A stretch of DNA of 64,000 bases from the NCBI GenBank assembly GCA_037720595.1, contig JBBJLW010000004.1, positions 117,587 to 181,586 of the forward strand. Direction: 5' to 3'. This DNA comes from Gaiellasilicea sp037720595 (GTDB lineage Bacteria; Actinomycetota; Thermoleophilia; Gaiellales; Gaiellaceae). Made by a program: the position numbers and the translations under genes. Of the stretch, positions 50,837 to 60,272 are shown one piece after another. How positions within the stretch are numbered: the first letter of the stretch is position 1; each line of letters opens with the position of its first letter. Under the pieces are notes generated by a model. It worked only from the letters and a program-made list of their open reading frames with translations. It ran no database searches and was not told the origin of the DNA.

Positions 50837-51989
50837 CCACCAGCAGCGTGGGGCAGCGCGTTCCCGCCGCGAACCCGCTGCCGAGCGTCCGGCCGGTCAA
50901 GAGGTCGAGCACCGAGCGCAGGAAGGCGTCGCGGCAGACATAACCGAGACTGCCCTGCTTCTTCAGCCACGTCGCTCCCAGGAGCTCGAGGCGGTAGCGC
51001 TCGACCCCGTCGAAGCCGTACGCCGTGACGCCGAGCACCCGCCGACTCGGCGCGCTCTCGACGAGCAGGCGCCCGCCGCTCACGGTGAAGCTACTCGCGC
51101 CACGATCGACCACTCGCGCCGTCCGCTTGCGCACATCGACGATCCTCAGTCCTGTCCGAGCCCAACCGTTCGAGCTGTCCCAATTCGTGCCGACGAATGC
51201 CAGTAGGCCGTCGCCCAGCCAACGAGCCGAACGGACCGAGCCTGCGACGACCTTCGCAAGCGTCCGCAGTGGCCCCGAATCGGAGACCGCGAGCGTGTCG
51301 AGATCCACCGTGACGATGCGGTCGCCGCCCACGAGGTAGGCCGTGCGGCTGAGCGGGTCGACAGCAACGCCGGGCCGGCGCTGCTCGAGCCGGCCGGCAC
51401 GCCGAGCGAGACCGATGAGGAGCTGCGGCACGATCGCGACCCGCGTCCGCCCCTCGCGGCCGACGACCACAATCCGGGCGGGCGCGATCCGGTCGCGGGT
51501 GCCGAGCAGGAAGACAAGCCCGTCTGTAAGCCGCCCGAGCTCGAAATCGAACGTTCCGGACAGCCGTGTGCGGCGCACGACCCGACCGGCGAGCGGGTCG
51601 ACTGCGGTCACGACCGCTCCGGAAGGAGTCTCGATGACAGCGAGAACGCGATCGCGGGCCCAGGTGACGGCACGCGTGACGCCGCCGCCGGGCGCTAGCC
51701 GCACGCGCGCCGTGACACGCATTCGCTGCACGTCGACGACGGTGAGCCTCTGGGGAGCGCTCGCGATCGCGAGATACCGCCGCCCAGGCGACCAGCTCCA
51801 GCTGCTTGCATTCCCGCCGAGCCGGATCCGCGGCCCGCTCCGAACGAGCGTCATCGGGTCGTAGCGCACGACGATGCTGTTGCCGTAGCCGGGCGTGTAG
51901 ACGAGCCCCGGCACGGTCGGCCGCGGGGCTGCCTGCGCCGCCGGCAATACCAGCGCGGCGACTGCGAGCGCAGCGGCAAGGAGCTTCAT
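50820..51989 (-). CDS. Secreted WD40-like beta-propeller protein, paralogue 2
   Basis: 389 residues from ATG 51989; longer readings upstream run through the divergent mutase promoter. Signal peptide MKLLAAALAVAALVLPAAQAA. Propeller-like segments: LGGNASSWSWSPGRRYLAIAS, VVDVQRMRVTARVRL, AVDPLAGRVVRRTRL, AVDPLSRTAYLVGGDRIVTV. Two Cys near the C-terminus (GYVCRDAFL and GTRCPTLLV) could form a disulfide. Divergent from the phosphomannomutase gene, with 82 bases between starts. Confidence 0.8.
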   Translation of the reverse strand: MKLLAAALAVAALVLPAAQAAPRPTVPGLVYTPGYGNSIVVRYDPMTLVRSGPRIRLGGNASSWSWSPGRRYLAIASAPQRLTVVDVQRMRVTARVRLAPGGGVTRAVTWARDRVLAVIETPSGAVVTAVDPLAGRVVRRTRLSGTFDFELGRLTDGLVFLLGTRDRIAPARIVVVGREGRTRVAIVPQLLIGLARRAGRLEQRRPGVAVDPLSRTAYLVGGDRIVTVDLDTLAVSDSGPLRTLAKVVAGSVRSARWLGDGLLAFVGTNWDSSNGWARTGLRIVDVRKRTARVVDRGASSFTVSGGRLLVESAPSRRVLGVTAYGFDGVERYRLELLGATWLKKQGSLGYVCRDAFLRSVLDLLTGRTLGSGFAAGTRCPTLLVDDSRG

Positions 51990-52071
51990 CTTGGTGCACG
52001 AGAGTATGGGCGCTCCCACGGTCCCTGTACACCCAAGAGATAGATCGAGTTCCCGAGTAGCATCGCAGGCA

Positions 52072-53421
52072 GTGCTCGACCCGAAGGTCTTCAAGGCGTA
52101 TGACGTGCGCGGCGTCCATCCCGACGAGCTCGACGAGGAGGGCTCGTACGCGATCGGACGCGCATTCGTCGAGCAGTTCGAGCCGCGCTCGATCGCGGTC
52201 GGGCGCGACATGCGCGTCTCCTCGCCGGCGATGGCTGCTGCGCTGATCGAGGGAGCCGCGGACGGCGGCGCGGACGTGCTCGACCTCGGGCTCGTCGGAA
52301 CCGAGATGGTCTATTTCGCAGTCGGCGAGCTGGGGCTCGACGGTGGCGTCTGCGTGACCGCGTCGCACAACCCGAAGCAGTACACGGGCATGAAGATCGT
52401 GCGCGCCGGCGCGCTCCCGGTCGGTGGCGAATCCGGCCTGCTCGAGATCCGCGATCGCGCACTGGACCTAGAGTTGGAACAACACAATGTCTCGTCGGCT
52501 CGGGGCTCGGTTCGGGGGGAGGACATCTGGGCCGGGTTCGTCGAGAAGGTGCTCTCGTTCATCGACGTCGACGCAGTCAAGCGACTGCGGGTCGTGATCG
52601 ACGCGGCGAACGGCATGGCCGGGACGATGCTTCCGCCCGTGCTCGGACGGCTCCCGATCGACGCCGTCCGCTGCTACTTCGAGCCCGACGGCACCTTCCC
52701 GAACCACGAGCCGAACCCCCTCCTGCCCGAGAACCGCGCGTTCATCGTCGAGCAGATGGGCGAGGCCGAGGCCGACCTCGGAGTCGCCTACGACGGAGAC
52801 GCCGACCGCTGCTTCTTCGTCGACGACAACGGCGAGTTCGTGCCCGGCGACTTCGTGACCGCGCTCCTCGCCCAATCCGTGCTCGAGAAGAATCCGGGTG
52901 GCAAGGTGATCTACGACGTGCGGGCGAGTTGGGCGGTGCGAAAGACGATCGAGGAGGCGGGCGGCGTCGCGTTGATCAACCGCGTCGGCCACGCCTACAT
53001 CAAGCACCGCATGCGGGAGGAGGGTGCGGTCTTCGGCGGCGAGGTCTCCGCTCACTACTACTTTCGCGACTTCACGCAGGCCGACTCCGGGGTCGTCCCC
53101 TTCCTCCTCATGCTGGAGCTGATCTCGAAGCGTGGGCAGAAGCTCTCCGAGATCCTGCGGCCTTTCCGTGAGCGGTACTTCCTCACCGGCGAGCTCAACA
53201 CGCCGGTCGCCGACACAACGCAGAAGCTCCTGGAGTTGGAGGAGCGATACGCGGACGGCCGGATCACCCACCTCGACGGGATCTCGGTCGAGTACGACGA
53301 CTGGCACTTCAACGTGCGCCCGTCCAACACCGAGCCGCTCCTGCGCCTCAACCTCGAGGCGCTCTCCGAGGATTTGATGGAGGAGAAGCGCAGCGAGGTG
53401 ATCGGCTTGATCGGCGGATGA
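52072..53421 (+). CDS. Phosphomannomutase/phosphoglucomutase
   Basis: 449 residues from GTG 52072. The four active-site loops are intact: catalytic phosphoserine in VTASHNPKQY, metal loop YDGDADRC, sugar loop GGEVSAHYY, and phosphate loop RPSNTEPL. It should interconvert hexose 1- and 6-phosphates for nucleotide-sugar and cell-wall precursors. The TGA stop overlaps the next ATG (ATGA), so the thioesterase is co-expressed. Divergent from the propeller genes. Confidence 0.95.
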   Translation: MLDPKVFKAYDVRGVHPDELDEEGSYAIGRAFVEQFEPRSIAVGRDMRVSSPAMAAALIEGAADGGADVLDLGLVGTEMVYFAVGELGLDGGVCVTASHNPKQYTGMKIVRAGALPVGGESGLLEIRDRALDLELEQHNVSSARGSVRGEDIWAGFVEKVLSFIDVDAVKRLRVVIDAANGMAGTMLPPVLGRLPIDAVRCYFEPDGTFPNHEPNPLLPENRAFIVEQMGEAEADLGVAYDGDADRCFFVDDNGEFVPGDFVTALLAQSVLEKNPGGKVIYDVRASWAVRKTIEEAGGVALINRVGHAYIKHRMREEGAVFGGEVSAHYYFRDFTQADSGVVPFLLMLELISKRGQKLSEILRPFRERYFLTGELNTPVADTTQKLLELEERYADGRITHLDGISVEYDDWHFNVRPSNTEPLLRLNLEALSEDLMEEKRSEVIGLIGG

Positions 53422-53891
53422 CGCCCGAACCGATCACACCGGAGCTGGGGCGACTGACCGACCGTAAGCCGCCGTTCAAGTATTCGGCGATCGCACGGGT
53501 CTGGTTCTCGGACACGGACGCCCAGGGGATCGTCTACTACGGCCGCTATCTCCCCTACTTCGACCACGCGCGGACCGAGTACCACCGTCACCTCGGACTC
53601 ACGGGTGCCTGGATCCCGGACCGCGACTTCGTCCTGCGCGCGTCGAACGTCGAGTACCACGCGCCGGCGCGGTTCGACGACCTGCTCGAGATCTTCGTCC
53701 GGCTCGCGCGAATCGGCCGCACGAGCGCGACGTACGAGTGTGCCGCCTACCGGATGGACGACGACGCGCTGATGGTGACCGCGTCGCAGACGCTCGTCCT
53801 CGTCGAGCTCGAGACGCGGCAGGCCACCGAGATCCCGCACTCGTACCGCGCCACGCTCCGGACCTTCGAGGGCGAGGATCTCGACGCCTGA
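53418..53891 (+). CDS. 4HBT-superfamily acyl-CoA thioesterase
   Basis: 157 residues from ATG 53418. Hot-dog fold with the signature FSDTDAQGIVYYGRYLPYFD, where the Asp is the catalytic residue of YbgC/4-hydroxybenzoyl-CoA thioesterases, followed by the long helix and the NVEYHAPARFDD strand. It hydrolyses an acyl-CoA; the chain is not defined. Coupling to a mutase is unusual and may be only an operon of convenience. Confidence 0.9.
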   Translation: MTPEPITPELGRLTDRKPPFKYSAIARVWFSDTDAQGIVYYGRYLPYFDHARTEYHRHLGLTGAWIPDRDFVLRASNVEYHAPARFDDLLEIFVRLARIGRTSATYECAAYRMDDDALMVTASQTLVLVELETRQATEIPHSYRATLRTFEGEDLDA

Positions 53892-53895
53892 ACGC

Positions 53896-56740
53896 TTACA
53901 CCGGCGCGCTGGACACCGGAGTCGAGGTGCGGCGACCGTAGCCGGAGGGCGGCGCATCGAGGACGTCGCGCACCATCCCGGCGAGCTGCGCCCTTGAGAA
54001 GGGCTTCTGAAGCAACGGGGCGCTGGGATCGAGCGCCCCGCGCTCGACCATCGTGTCTCCGCAGTACCCCGAGGTGAAGAGCACCTGGAACGGCGGCCGC
54101 TCCGCACCGAGCCTCGCCGCGAGCTGCGGCCCGTTCATCTCGGGCATCACGATGTCGGTCAGGAGCAGATCCCACGCTCCCTCGTAGCCCAGCGCCTCTA
54201 GCGGCGAAGCGGCAGCGCACACGCGATAGCCCTCGAGCTCCAGCATCTCGCAGGTCAGGCGCCGCACGAGCTCGTCGTCCTCGACGAGCAGGATGCGCTC
54301 GTTCCCCGCCGCCCTTGGCGACACCTCGTCGGCGCTCGGCGTCGGCTCCGCAGACTCGTCGGTCGCCGGCAGCGTGATGGTGAAGATGCTCCCATTGCCG
54401 GGCTCGCTCTCGACGGCGATCCTGCCGCCGCACTCCTCCACGACCCCGTAGACGGTGGAGAGGCCGAGCCCGGTGCCCTTGCCGACCTCCTTGGTCGTGA
54501 AGAACGGTTCGAATACGCGCGCGCGGATCTGCTCGCTCATCCCGACCCCGCTGTCACTCACGAGGAGTGCCACCTCGTCTGCGGACGGAGCGAGCGTGCG
54601 AACGGTCAGGATCCCGCCCTTGGGCATCGCGTCGCCCGCATTCAGGACGAGATTCATCAGCACCTGCTCGAGCTGGTGCGGGTCGACCTTCACGCGCGGG
54701 AGCTCCGCCGCGAGTTCGATGACGACGCTCACGTCCTCGCGGATCGCGCCGCGCAGGAACGTGCCGACCCCCTCGATCACGTCGTTCAGGTCGAGGGACT
54801 GTGGACTCGCCACCTCGCGGCGGGCGAACGTGAGCAGCTGCCGGGTCAGGGCGCCGGCCCGTCGCGCGCCACCGAGAATCTGCTCGAGATCGCTGCGGAG
54901 CTCGTCGTCGAGTCCGTCGGAGCGGGCGAGCGCCAGCTCGGTATAGCCGGCAATCCCCATCAGGATGTTGTTGAAGTCGTGCGCGATGCCACCCGCAAGC
55001 TGGCCGACCGCGTCGAGCTTGCCCGCGTGCTGGAGCTGCCGCTCGAGCTCCCGCTGCTCGGTCACGTCGGCACCGATCCCGACGTGACGCGTCGGGCGGC
55101 CCTGCTCGTCCAGGACAACCGTGACGAGCTCCTGGATGAGACGAACCTCGCCGTCCGGTCGCACGATCCGAAACTCGTGCTCGACGCGTCCCTCCCGGTT
55201 GACGCGCTCGAGGCCTTCGAGGACCCGGGCTCGATCGTCCTCGTGGACGGCCTCGAGCCACGAGCGGGGATCGTCGCACAGGCTCTGGCAGCTCCGGCCC
55301 CAGATTGTCTCGTAGGCGGGACTGATGTAGATGGTGCCGCCCAGATCGGCGTGCGCGATGAAGAAGACCTCGGGGATCGACGTCACGAGTTCCGTGAAGC
55401 GCTGCTCGCTCTCGCGCAGCGCCGCCTCGGCGCGCTTGCGCTCCGTAATGTCCTGCGCGGCGGCGTAGACGTGCCCGCTGACGGGATCGGGGCGCGCGTT
55501 CCAGAGCATCCAGGCGTACTCCCCGTCCTTGCGCACGATTCGGTTCTCGAAGCCGAGGGTCAGACCACCGTCGGCCAGCCTCGCCATCCTGGCAAGCGTC
55601 GGCTCGCGATCGTCCGGATGGACGAGGTCGAGGAACGGACGAGCAAAGCAGCTCCTCCTCGGAGTAGCCGAGCACCTCTGCGAAGCGCGGGTTGACCCGT
55701 CTGAGATAGCCGTCTCGACCGGCCACCGAGAACATCTCGGGCGCCAGTCGGAAGAAGCGCTCCGCCCGCTCGGTCGCGCTGCGCTCGCTCGCCACCAGCC
55801 GCGCGTGCTCCGCCGCGACGAACAAGCTGCGTAGAACGAAGACGATCGTCAGGCCGAGCAGCGCGCCCTGCAGCACGTGCCGCTCGCGCAGCGGCGCTTG
55901 GGTGACCGCGAAGACGATCACGGTCAGCGTCACGACCACGATCCCAAGAACCGGGATGAGACCTCGCACACGGACATCGCGTTCGGTTGTCCGCTCGACG
56001 GGCTCGGCCCCGACCGCTTTCAGCCCACCGATCCCGATCGCGACGAGGCCTGCCGACCAGAGCAGGTCGAACGGCTCTCCTCCGGGAACGTAGCTTCCGT
56101 CAAGAAGCGCGCCGGCCCAGAGGCAGAACGCGACACCCTGGGCGAGCAGGCCGGCGAGCAGAAAGAGCAGGTCGGGCCTGCGCAGCAGGCTGAGCCTCGT
56201 GAAGAGGGATTGCGCGATCGTGGCCGCCGCCGCGGAGTGCAGTACCGCGTAGGCGATGGCGAGCCCGGCTCCGAGTGTCGAGAGCTCGGAGCTCGTCGCC
56301 CGGTCGTAGTAGAGGACGCCGACGACGGCGCCGACCGCGATCGCGGTGGCGAGGGTGTCGAGCGCGGAGATCGCCTTCTCGCCCGGGGATGCCGGAGCCA
56401 GTCGGTAGACGCCGGCGAGCGCGAGTGGGGCGAACGCGAGCCAGCCGAGGTCCGGGAGCGAGGGGAACGGCACGGCGACGCCCAGCGCGTTGAGCGCGTC
56501 CCAGGCGAGCTGCCCGCCGAGCCAGCTGATGCAGGCTGCGCGCAGGTACGACCAGGGACGCCGCCCTTCACGATCCGGGATGCGCCGACAGGCAACGGTC
56601 AAGGCGCCGACCGCGAACAGCGCTGACCCGGTCCAAGCTCCGTTCGCAAGCCAGGCTGCCGTCGCGCCCGAGAAGAGAAACGCGAGAGATCCGGAGGCGA
56701 GTGCGCCGACGGCCAGAAGGGGCAGGGCGATGCGCCGCAT
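53896..56740 (-). pseudogene. Hybrid sensor histidine kinase split by a one-base frameshift
   Basis: Read as one gene it has about ten N-terminal membrane helices (to about residue 320), a PAS domain, a further PAS, a HisKA helix (His in GGIAHDFNNILMG), an HATPase domain (NLVLNAGDAMPKGG, GTGLGLSTVYG) and a receiver (acceptor Asp in LLTDIVMPEMNG). The first frame is good down to RFAEVLGYSEEELL, then becomes Arg/Pro/Ser-rich. The other frame resumes at once with ARPFLDLVHPDDRE. Removing one A from AAA at 55645-55647 joins them, giving CTG CTT GCT CGT. So this is a true frameshift mutation or a sequencing error. ATG 56740 is preferred; TTG 56749 is an alternative. Paralogue of 96-2003. Confidence 0.85.
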
Positions 56741-56930
56741 ACCGTTCAAGGTCGGCCGCGCTCCGGCGACAGACCATCCCCCCTTCGGCGCGATCCGCTC
56801 ACCCGAATGGGGGACTGATGCGGGGAGCGCGCCCGTTCGAGCTTGTCGTCAAACGGGCGCCGCAGACCCGCAGCCCCTCTCCCCCTCGCCGGGCTCTCAC
56901 GTTGTAGTGCGATTCAAGCCGCAGTTCCAT

Positions 56931-56986
56931 CCCCTGATCGAGGGGCTACCTTCTTGCGAGACAAGATCCCTCGATCGAGGGATCTT
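56931..56986. promoter_or_regulatory. Two nearby palindromes upstream of the MprA-like regulator
   Basis: In the 311-bp gap 56741-57051 a 24-bp perfect palindrome lies at 56963-56986 (AAGATCCCTCGA and its complement), and 18 bases before it CCCCT/AGGGG with a GATCG centre (56931-56945). Both share GATCGAGG. They could be operators for a dimeric regulator or hairpins in a leader. I see no gene elsewhere in this gap. Confidence 0.5.
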
Positions 56987-57013
56987 CGACCCGAGCCGAC
57001 GCGCGCCCGGTCT

Positions 57014-57029
57014 CTCACGAACTTCTTAG
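57014..57029 (+). promoter_or_regulatory. Putative OmpR-type half-sites before the regulator gene
   Basis: CTCAC at 57014-57018 and CTTAG at 57025-57029 are 11 bp apart, matching the spacing of the four CTYAG sites at 59080-59117. Lying 23 bases before the regulator start, they suggest autoregulation. Two imperfect sites are weak evidence alone. Confidence 0.35.
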
Positions 57030-57051
57030 GCCCTGCGCGCACAATGGGCCG

Positions 57052-57756
57052 ATGCGAATCCTGGTCGTCGACGACGATGCGGCGGTGCGCGAGTCGCTGC
57101 GCCGCGCGCTCGGGCTCGAGAGCTACGAGGTCGAGCTGGCCGCCGACGGCGCCGAGGCGCTCGCGCGGCTGCGTCACGATCTCAACATCGACGCGGCCAA
57201 CATCGATGCGACCGGCATCGATGCAATCGTTCTCGACGTCTCGATGCCGCGCGTGGACGGGCTCGAGGTCTGCCGGCAGCTCCGACGCGACGGAAACACG
57301 CTGCCGATCCTGATGCTGACCGCGCGAGACGAGGTCGCAGACCGGGTCGCCGGCCTCGACGCCGGCGCGGACGATTACGTGGTCAAGCCGTTCGCGCTCG
57401 AGGAGCTGCTCGCCCGCCTCCGGGCGCTGCTGCGCCGTGCCGCGCCCGACGACGGCGCCGTCCTCCGGTTCGCCGACCTCGAGCTGGACCCGGCCACGCG
57501 CATCGCAACTCGCGCCGGCGATCCGATCGAGCTGACCCGAACCGAGTTCTCGCTGCTCGAGCTGTTCCTCCGAAACCCGCGGCAGGTGCTGACGCGTTCG
57601 GTGATCTTCGAGCGGGTCTGGGGCTACGACTTCGGCTTCGGCTCGAACTCGCTCGACGTCTACATCGGCTACCTCCGCCGCAAGACGGAAGCCGGCGCGA
57701 AGTCGAGGCTGATCCAGACGATCCGCGGCGTCGGCTACGCCCTCCGCGAGCAATGA
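57052..57756 (+). CDS. OmpR-family response regulator, MprA/PrrA-like
   Basis: 234 residues. Receiver with VVDDDAA acidic pocket, acceptor Asp in IVLDVSMPRVDG, Thr in LMLTARDEV, Lys in VVKPFALEELL; winged-helix domain with TRTEFSLLELFLRNPRQVL and NSLDVYIGYLRRKTE, ending GVGYALRE. Between helix 2 and strand 3 of the receiver is a small insertion with NIDAANIDATGIDA, a repeat of the element xIDA, which is not in typical MprA proteins. TGA overlaps the kinase ATG (ATGA). Probable target: the HtrA gene two genes on, through the 59080-59117 sites. Confidence 0.94.
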   Translation: MRILVVDDDAAVRESLRRALGLESYEVELAADGAEALARLRHDLNIDAANIDATGIDAIVLDVSMPRVDGLEVCRQLRRDGNTLPILMLTARDEVADRVAGLDAGADDYVVKPFALEELLARLRALLRRAAPDDGAVLRFADLELDPATRIATRAGDPIELTRTEFSLLELFLRNPRQVLTRSVIFERVWGYDFGFGSNSLDVYIGYLRRKTEAGAKSRLIQTIRGVGYALREQ

Positions 57757-59084
57757 CGTTCCGCGCCCGGCTCACCCTGGCCGTCGCGCTCGCGGTGGCG
57801 GTCGCAGTCGCCGGCGCCTCGGCGATCACGTACGTCCTCGTCCGCGGGGAGCTCCGAGGCAAGGTCGACGACGCCCTGCGCGAGCGGGTCGGCAGCGTCC
57901 GGCTGCGCGTCATCACCGGTGCGGACGGCAACCCGTTCCTCGATCTTCCGCCTGAGCGCTTCGGCGGAGCCGAGGGGATCACCCAGCTCGTCACGTCCGA
58001 GGGCGAGGCGATCCAGCCACGGGGCGCGAGGATAGAGCTGCCGGTGAGCGAGCAGACCCGGCTGACCGCCGCCGGCAAGCGCGGTTCTTTCTTCGCCGAC
58101 GCGAACGTTTCCGGCACCCACCTGCGCGTCTACACCTTGCCGGTCGACCGGCCCGGGCTCGCGCTTCAGATCGCGAGGCCGCTCGACGAGGTGGACGCCG
58201 CTCTCGAGCGGATCCGCGGTCTGCTCTTCCTGATCGCAGCCGCGGGGATCGCCCTCGCCGCCGGGCTCGGGCTAACGGTCTCACAAGCCGTGCTCTCGCC
58301 CGTACGACGACTGACGCGCGCTGCCGAGGACGTGACCGAGACGCGCGATCTCTCCCGCCGGATCGACGAAGACGGCAACGACGAGCTCTCGCGCCTCGCG
58401 GCCACGTTCAACACCATGCTCGCGGCGCTCGAGGACTCGGCCCGGGCTCAGCGGCAGCTCGTCTCGGATGCTTCGCACGAGTTGCGCACGCCGCTGACCA
58501 GCTTGCGCACGAACATCGAGGTGCTGGCCCGCGACGAGGCATTGCCGGCCGGCGAACGAGAGCAGCTCCTGGGCGACGTGACCGAGCAGCTCGGCGAGAT
58601 GACCGCGCTGATCGCGGAGCTCATGGAGCTCGCGCGCGGCGACCAGGCGCCGGTCGAGCCGGAGGACGTCCGACTGGACCTGGCCACGGCCGACGCGATC
58701 GAGCGCACGCGCCGCAACCGGCCGGGGATCGCCTTCACGAGCGACCTCGAGGAGACCTTGATCCGCGGCGTCCCGGCCACGATCGAACGAGCGATCTCCA
58801 ATCTCCTCGACAACGCGGCCAAGTGGAGCCCTCCGGGCGGACAGGTCGAGGTCGTCGTCCACGACGGCGAGGTGACGGTTCGCGACCACGGGCCCGGAAT
58901 CGACGAGCAGGATCTTCCGTTCGTCTTCGATCGCTTCTATCGGGCGACCGCGGCGCGGAGCATGCCCGGATCCGGGCTCGGGCTCGCAATCGTGCGCCAG
59001 GTGGCCGAGACACATGGCGGCTCGGTCAGCGCCGAGGCCGCGGAGGGCGGAGGCACGCGGATGCGGCTGCGGCTCAGATCTTAG
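57753..59084 (+). CDS. Membrane sensor histidine kinase, MprB-like
   Basis: 443 residues from ATG 57753. Helix 1 at about 8-28, an external sensor region to about 150, helix 2 at about 155-175, HAMP (ETRDLSRRIDEDGNDELSRL), HisKA with His in SDASHELRTPLTSLRT (about 245), and HATPase (NLLDNAAKWSPPGG, DHGPGIDEQDLPFVFD, GSGLGLAIVRQVA). The MprB/MprA systems of mycobacteria respond to envelope stress and control an adjacent HtrA-type protease (pepD), and the same order of genes is seen here. Confidence 0.93.
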   Translation: MTFRARLTLAVALAVAVAVAGASAITYVLVRGELRGKVDDALRERVGSVRLRVITGADGNPFLDLPPERFGGAEGITQLVTSEGEAIQPRGARIELPVSEQTRLTAAGKRGSFFADANVSGTHLRVYTLPVDRPGLALQIARPLDEVDAALERIRGLLFLIAAAGIALAAGLGLTVSQAVLSPVRRLTRAAEDVTETRDLSRRIDEDGNDELSRLAATFNTMLAALEDSARAQRQLVSDASHELRTPLTSLRTNIEVLARDEALPAGEREQLLGDVTEQLGEMTALIAELMELARGDQAPVEPEDVRLDLATADAIERTRRNRPGIAFTSDLEETLIRGVPATIERAISNLLDNAAKWSPPGGQVEVVVHDGEVTVRDHGPGIDEQDLPFVFDRFYRATAARSMPGSGLGLAIVRQVAETHGGSVSAEAAEGGGTRMRLRLRS

Positions 59085-59117
59085 GAGACTCTTAGCTCGA
59101 TCTCAGGCGTGCCTTAG
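59080..59117 (+). promoter_or_regulatory. Four CTYAG sites with exact 11-bp period before htrA
   Basis: CTTAG at 59080, CTTAG at 59091, CTCAG at 59102 and CTTAG at 59113 lie exactly 11 bp apart, so all face the same side of the helix. OmpR-family regulators bind head-to-tail direct repeats of 10-11 bp, and the array is just after the kinase stop, 52 bases before the htrA start. It is a strong candidate operator for the MprA-like regulator encoded just upstream. Confidence 0.65.
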
Positions 59118-59168
59118 GCGGCGGTGGTCTGCTGAGGCCATCACCGCAACACGAAAGGACTTCCTGAG

Positions 59169-60242
59169 ATGAAGAACCCCCTGAAGCATTCGAGAGCTCG
59201 AGCAGCCGCCCTCGTCACGGCGGCGCTCTTCGGCGCCGGCGGCGGCGCGGCCGTCGCGACCGCCCTCGACTCCGGCGAGACCGTTCGCCAGGTGACCGTC
59301 AGCCGGGCCGCGAAGCCGGCCGCAACCTCGACGTCCACAGTCGGCGAGATCTACGAGCGCACCGCGGACAGCGTCGTCGAGATCACTGTCAGCTCCGGCG
59401 GCGAGACGACGCCGTTCGGCGGCGCTGGCGGCTCGCAGTCGCAAGGGTCGGGCTTCGTCTACGACGACGAGGGTCACGTGATCACGAATCAGCACGTCGT
59501 CGACGGCGCCGGCACGGTGTCCGTCAGGCTCGCCGACGGCTCGACCTACGACGCGACCATAGTCGGCAGCGATCCGTCGACCGACCTCGCGGTGCTCGAC
59601 ATCGATGCACCCGCCTCCGTACTCGAGCCGCTCGAGCTCGCCGAGAGCGACGAGGTCGAGGTCGGCGACGGGGTGATCGCGATCGGCAGCCCGTTCGGGC
59701 TCGAACAGACCGTCACCACCGGGATCGTCAGCGCTCTCCATCGCCAGATCAACTCGCCGAACGACTTCGCGATCGACGATGCGATCCAGACCGACGCCGC
59801 GATCAACCACGGCAACTCCGGTGGCCCGCTGCTCGACCTCGATGGGCGCGTGATCGGCGTCAACTCCCAGATCGAGAGCGAGTCCGGCGGCAACGACGGC
59901 GTCGGCTTCGCGGTTCCGTCAGACACCGTGGCGAGGATCGCTGCCCGGCTCATCGAGAGCGGCTCGGTCGAGCACGCCTATCTCGGCGTCGCGACCGAGG
60001 ACGTGACCGACGGCGACGGTGTTCGCATCGCCGAACTGCGCCCCGGCACGCCCGCGGAGTCGGCCGGCCTCCGGGACGGCGACATCGTCACGGAGATCGA
60101 CGGCAAGGCGGTCGAAGCTGCCGACGAGTTGCGGCAGTCGATCGACGCGAAGCGTCCCGGTGACTCCGTCGACCTGACGATCGTCCGGGGCGGCGCCGAG
60201 CGCACTATCGAGGTCGAGCTGGGCACTCGCCCATCCGCCTGA
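59169..60242 (+). CDS. htrA: HtrA/DegP-type trypsin-like protease with PDZ domain
   Basis: 357 residues. Ribosome site AAAGGA at 59154-59159. N-terminal signal-anchor (about 10-32), protease domain 55-240 with the His in ITNQHVVDG, Asp in STDLAVLDI and Ser in NHGNSGGPLL, and a PDZ domain at 260-350 (AYLGVATEDV, GLRDGDIVTEIDGKAVEA). Degrades or refolds damaged envelope proteins outside the membrane. It follows the MprAB-like pair and the 11-bp operator array. The next gene also encodes a secreted protein, 30 bases on. Confidence 0.95.
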   Translation: MKNPLKHSRARAAALVTAALFGAGGGAAVATALDSGETVRQVTVSRAAKPAATSTSTVGEIYERTADSVVEITVSSGGETTPFGGAGGSQSQGSGFVYDDEGHVITNQHVVDGAGTVSVRLADGSTYDATIVGSDPSTDLAVLDIDAPASVLEPLELAESDEVEVGDGVIAIGSPFGLEQTVTTGIVSALHRQINSPNDFAIDDAIQTDAAINHGNSGGPLLDLDGRVIGVNSQIESESGGNDGVGFAVPSDTVARIAARLIESGSVEHAYLGVATEDVTDGDGVRIAELRPGTPAESAGLRDGDIVTEIDGKAVEAADELRQSIDAKRPGDSVDLTIVRGGAERTIEVELGTRPSA

Positions 60243-60272
60243 CGACATCCATCAACCGAAAGGAGTACGAAG

